This document shows, in pieces, positions 63,506 to 64,000 of a DNA stretch of 64,000 nucleotides. How positions within the stretch are numbered: position 1 is the first letter of the stretch; the number at the start of each line of letters is the position of its first letter. Origin of the DNA: Hyphococcus sp. (GTDB lineage Bacteria; Pseudomonadota; Alphaproteobacteria; Caulobacterales; Parvularculaceae). A program made the translations under genes and the position numbers. The DNA is taken from positions 434,001 through 498,000 of the forward strand of contig JAJFGB010000007.1 in the NCBI GenBank assembly GCA_021776335.1, in the 5' to 3' direction. Below the pieces are notes generated by a model that did not search any database, was not told where the DNA came from, and saw only the letters and a program-made list of their open reading frames with translations.

Positions 63506-64000
63506 ATGACGGGCTTGTGTAAAGTATCGGGTTGTATCGGGCGCCCCAGGCGACGGCGGATATATGTTTCCTGTGCTTGTTTTTTGTCGTGCTTGTTCAC
63601 CGCGTCAGCAGGTTCCGCCCTTTCCGGCGTTCAAGCGGGTGGGCCCGGCGCCGCTGCGACGGAGGTAGGCGCCCAGGAAAGCAATCAGGCGCAATCCACA
63701 ATTATTTATGATGCCGCGTATTTTGCGCCTTATGCGCCGGTCACGCTCGAAGACATGATCCGCAATATTCCGGGCGGCGCTTCGCTTTTGAGTTCGTTGC
63801 GTTCTGGCGGCAATGACCGGGGATTTGGATCCAGCGGCGCGCCGCTTTTGATTAATGGGCGGCGCATGTCCGGCAAGTCAAACGACATCGCCACCCAGTT
63901 GGCGCGCATCCAAGCGTCGCAGGTCGAGCGCATAGAACTTATTCGTGGCAACGCAGAAGGATTGGACATTCGAAGCGAGGGGATTCTCTATAACGTCATC
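63506..64000 (+). CDS. TonB-dependent receptor, plug domain, 3'-partial
   Basis: The frame is open from the ATG at 63506 to the window end (165 codons). A signal-like hydrophobic stretch (VSCACFLSCLFTASAGSA) is followed by the plug-domain pattern: VTLEDMIRNIPGG, APLLINGRRMSGKSN and VERIELIRGNAEG. It should be an outer-membrane receptor for a siderophore or other nutrient. The long twin-arginine-like basic N-terminus (RPRRRR) is unusual. Its substrate cannot be told. Confidence 0.75.
   Translation, partial: MTGLCKVSGCIGRPRRRRIYVSCACFLSCLFTASAGSALSGVQAGGPGAAATEVGAQESNQAQSTIIYDAAYFAPYAPVTLEDMIRNIPGGASLLSSLRSGGNDRGFGSSGAPLLINGRRMSGKSNDIATQLARIQASQVERIELIRGNAEGLDIRSEGILYNVI

Noticed and set aside
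1-64000. tRNA, rRNA, CRISPR arrays and insertion sequences
   Set aside because: I looked for cloverleaf-like sequences, regularly spaced repeats and transposase motifs and found none that convince.

Overview
The window is a dense, Gram-negative chromosomal segment, by eye about 57-60 % GC. An outer-membrane assembly pair (TamA/TamB), a TonB receptor, a hopanoid gene set with the HpnCDE route to squalene, an arginine succinyltransferase operon and several 2-oxoglutarate oxygenases point to an alphaproteobacterium, perhaps near Hyphomonadaceae or Parvularculaceae; the family is a guess. I see no tRNA, rRNA, CRISPR array or insertion sequence. The hexamer GGCGCC is strikingly frequent (16 copies by eye in the first 5.1 kb), except around 45.9-47.3 kb.

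Layout. 1-2971: edge of a polysaccharide locus (a sugar-nucleotide epimerase fused to an FAD oxidoreductase, then a family 2 glycosyltransferase). 3081-4325: cation/proton antiporter. 4322-10431: the most unusual part. A five-gene overlapping minus-strand operon faces a plus-strand gene, and three of the six proteins carry a Rieske [2Fe-2S] domain fused to three different partners: a ferric-reductase-like membrane cytochrome, a glutamate-synthase FMN/[3Fe-4S] domain and a thiamine-diphosphate enzyme. Two small membrane proteins and a cysteine-motif protein with a Tat-like signal complete it. I know of no described pathway with this composition. 10456-16521: an HPt protein and TamB/TamA.

16755-35503: sulfotransferase, paraoxonase-like lipoprotein and HpnA in one operon; then UspA, a PhyH dioxygenase, HpnB, HpnC, HpnD, two tandem 2OG-Fe(II) oxygenases, HpnE, HpnG, HpnH, IspH, a YbjN/zinc-ribbon protein, farnesyl diphosphate synthase, HpnM and HpnN. 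This covers isoprenoid supply, squalene synthesis, hopanoid side-chain building and transport, but squalene-hopene cyclase is not in the window and the oxygenase pair lies inside the squalene gene run.

35657-48539: amino-acid catabolism: an M20 hydrolase with AstA, AstD and AstB, a hybrid histidine kinase, an Lrp-type regulator divergent from a leucine-type dehydrogenase across a duplicated operator region, a thiolase, an AT-richer unrecognised membrane protein and glutaryl-CoA dehydrogenase. 48554-54406: a 2OG oxygenase overlapping a PrnB-like heme protein, a PepSY membrane protein, an exported NTF2-VOC fusion whose promoter carries the same inverted repeat as that of a nearby MarR gene, and an ArsR/AHSA1 pair. 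54670-64000: HTTM and DCC proteins, a sterol-desaturase-type hydroxylase, a DUF885 protein, a serralysin-like RTX protease, a small lipoprotein and the start of a TonB-dependent receptor. Product calls come from motifs and remembered family features; no database search was run.
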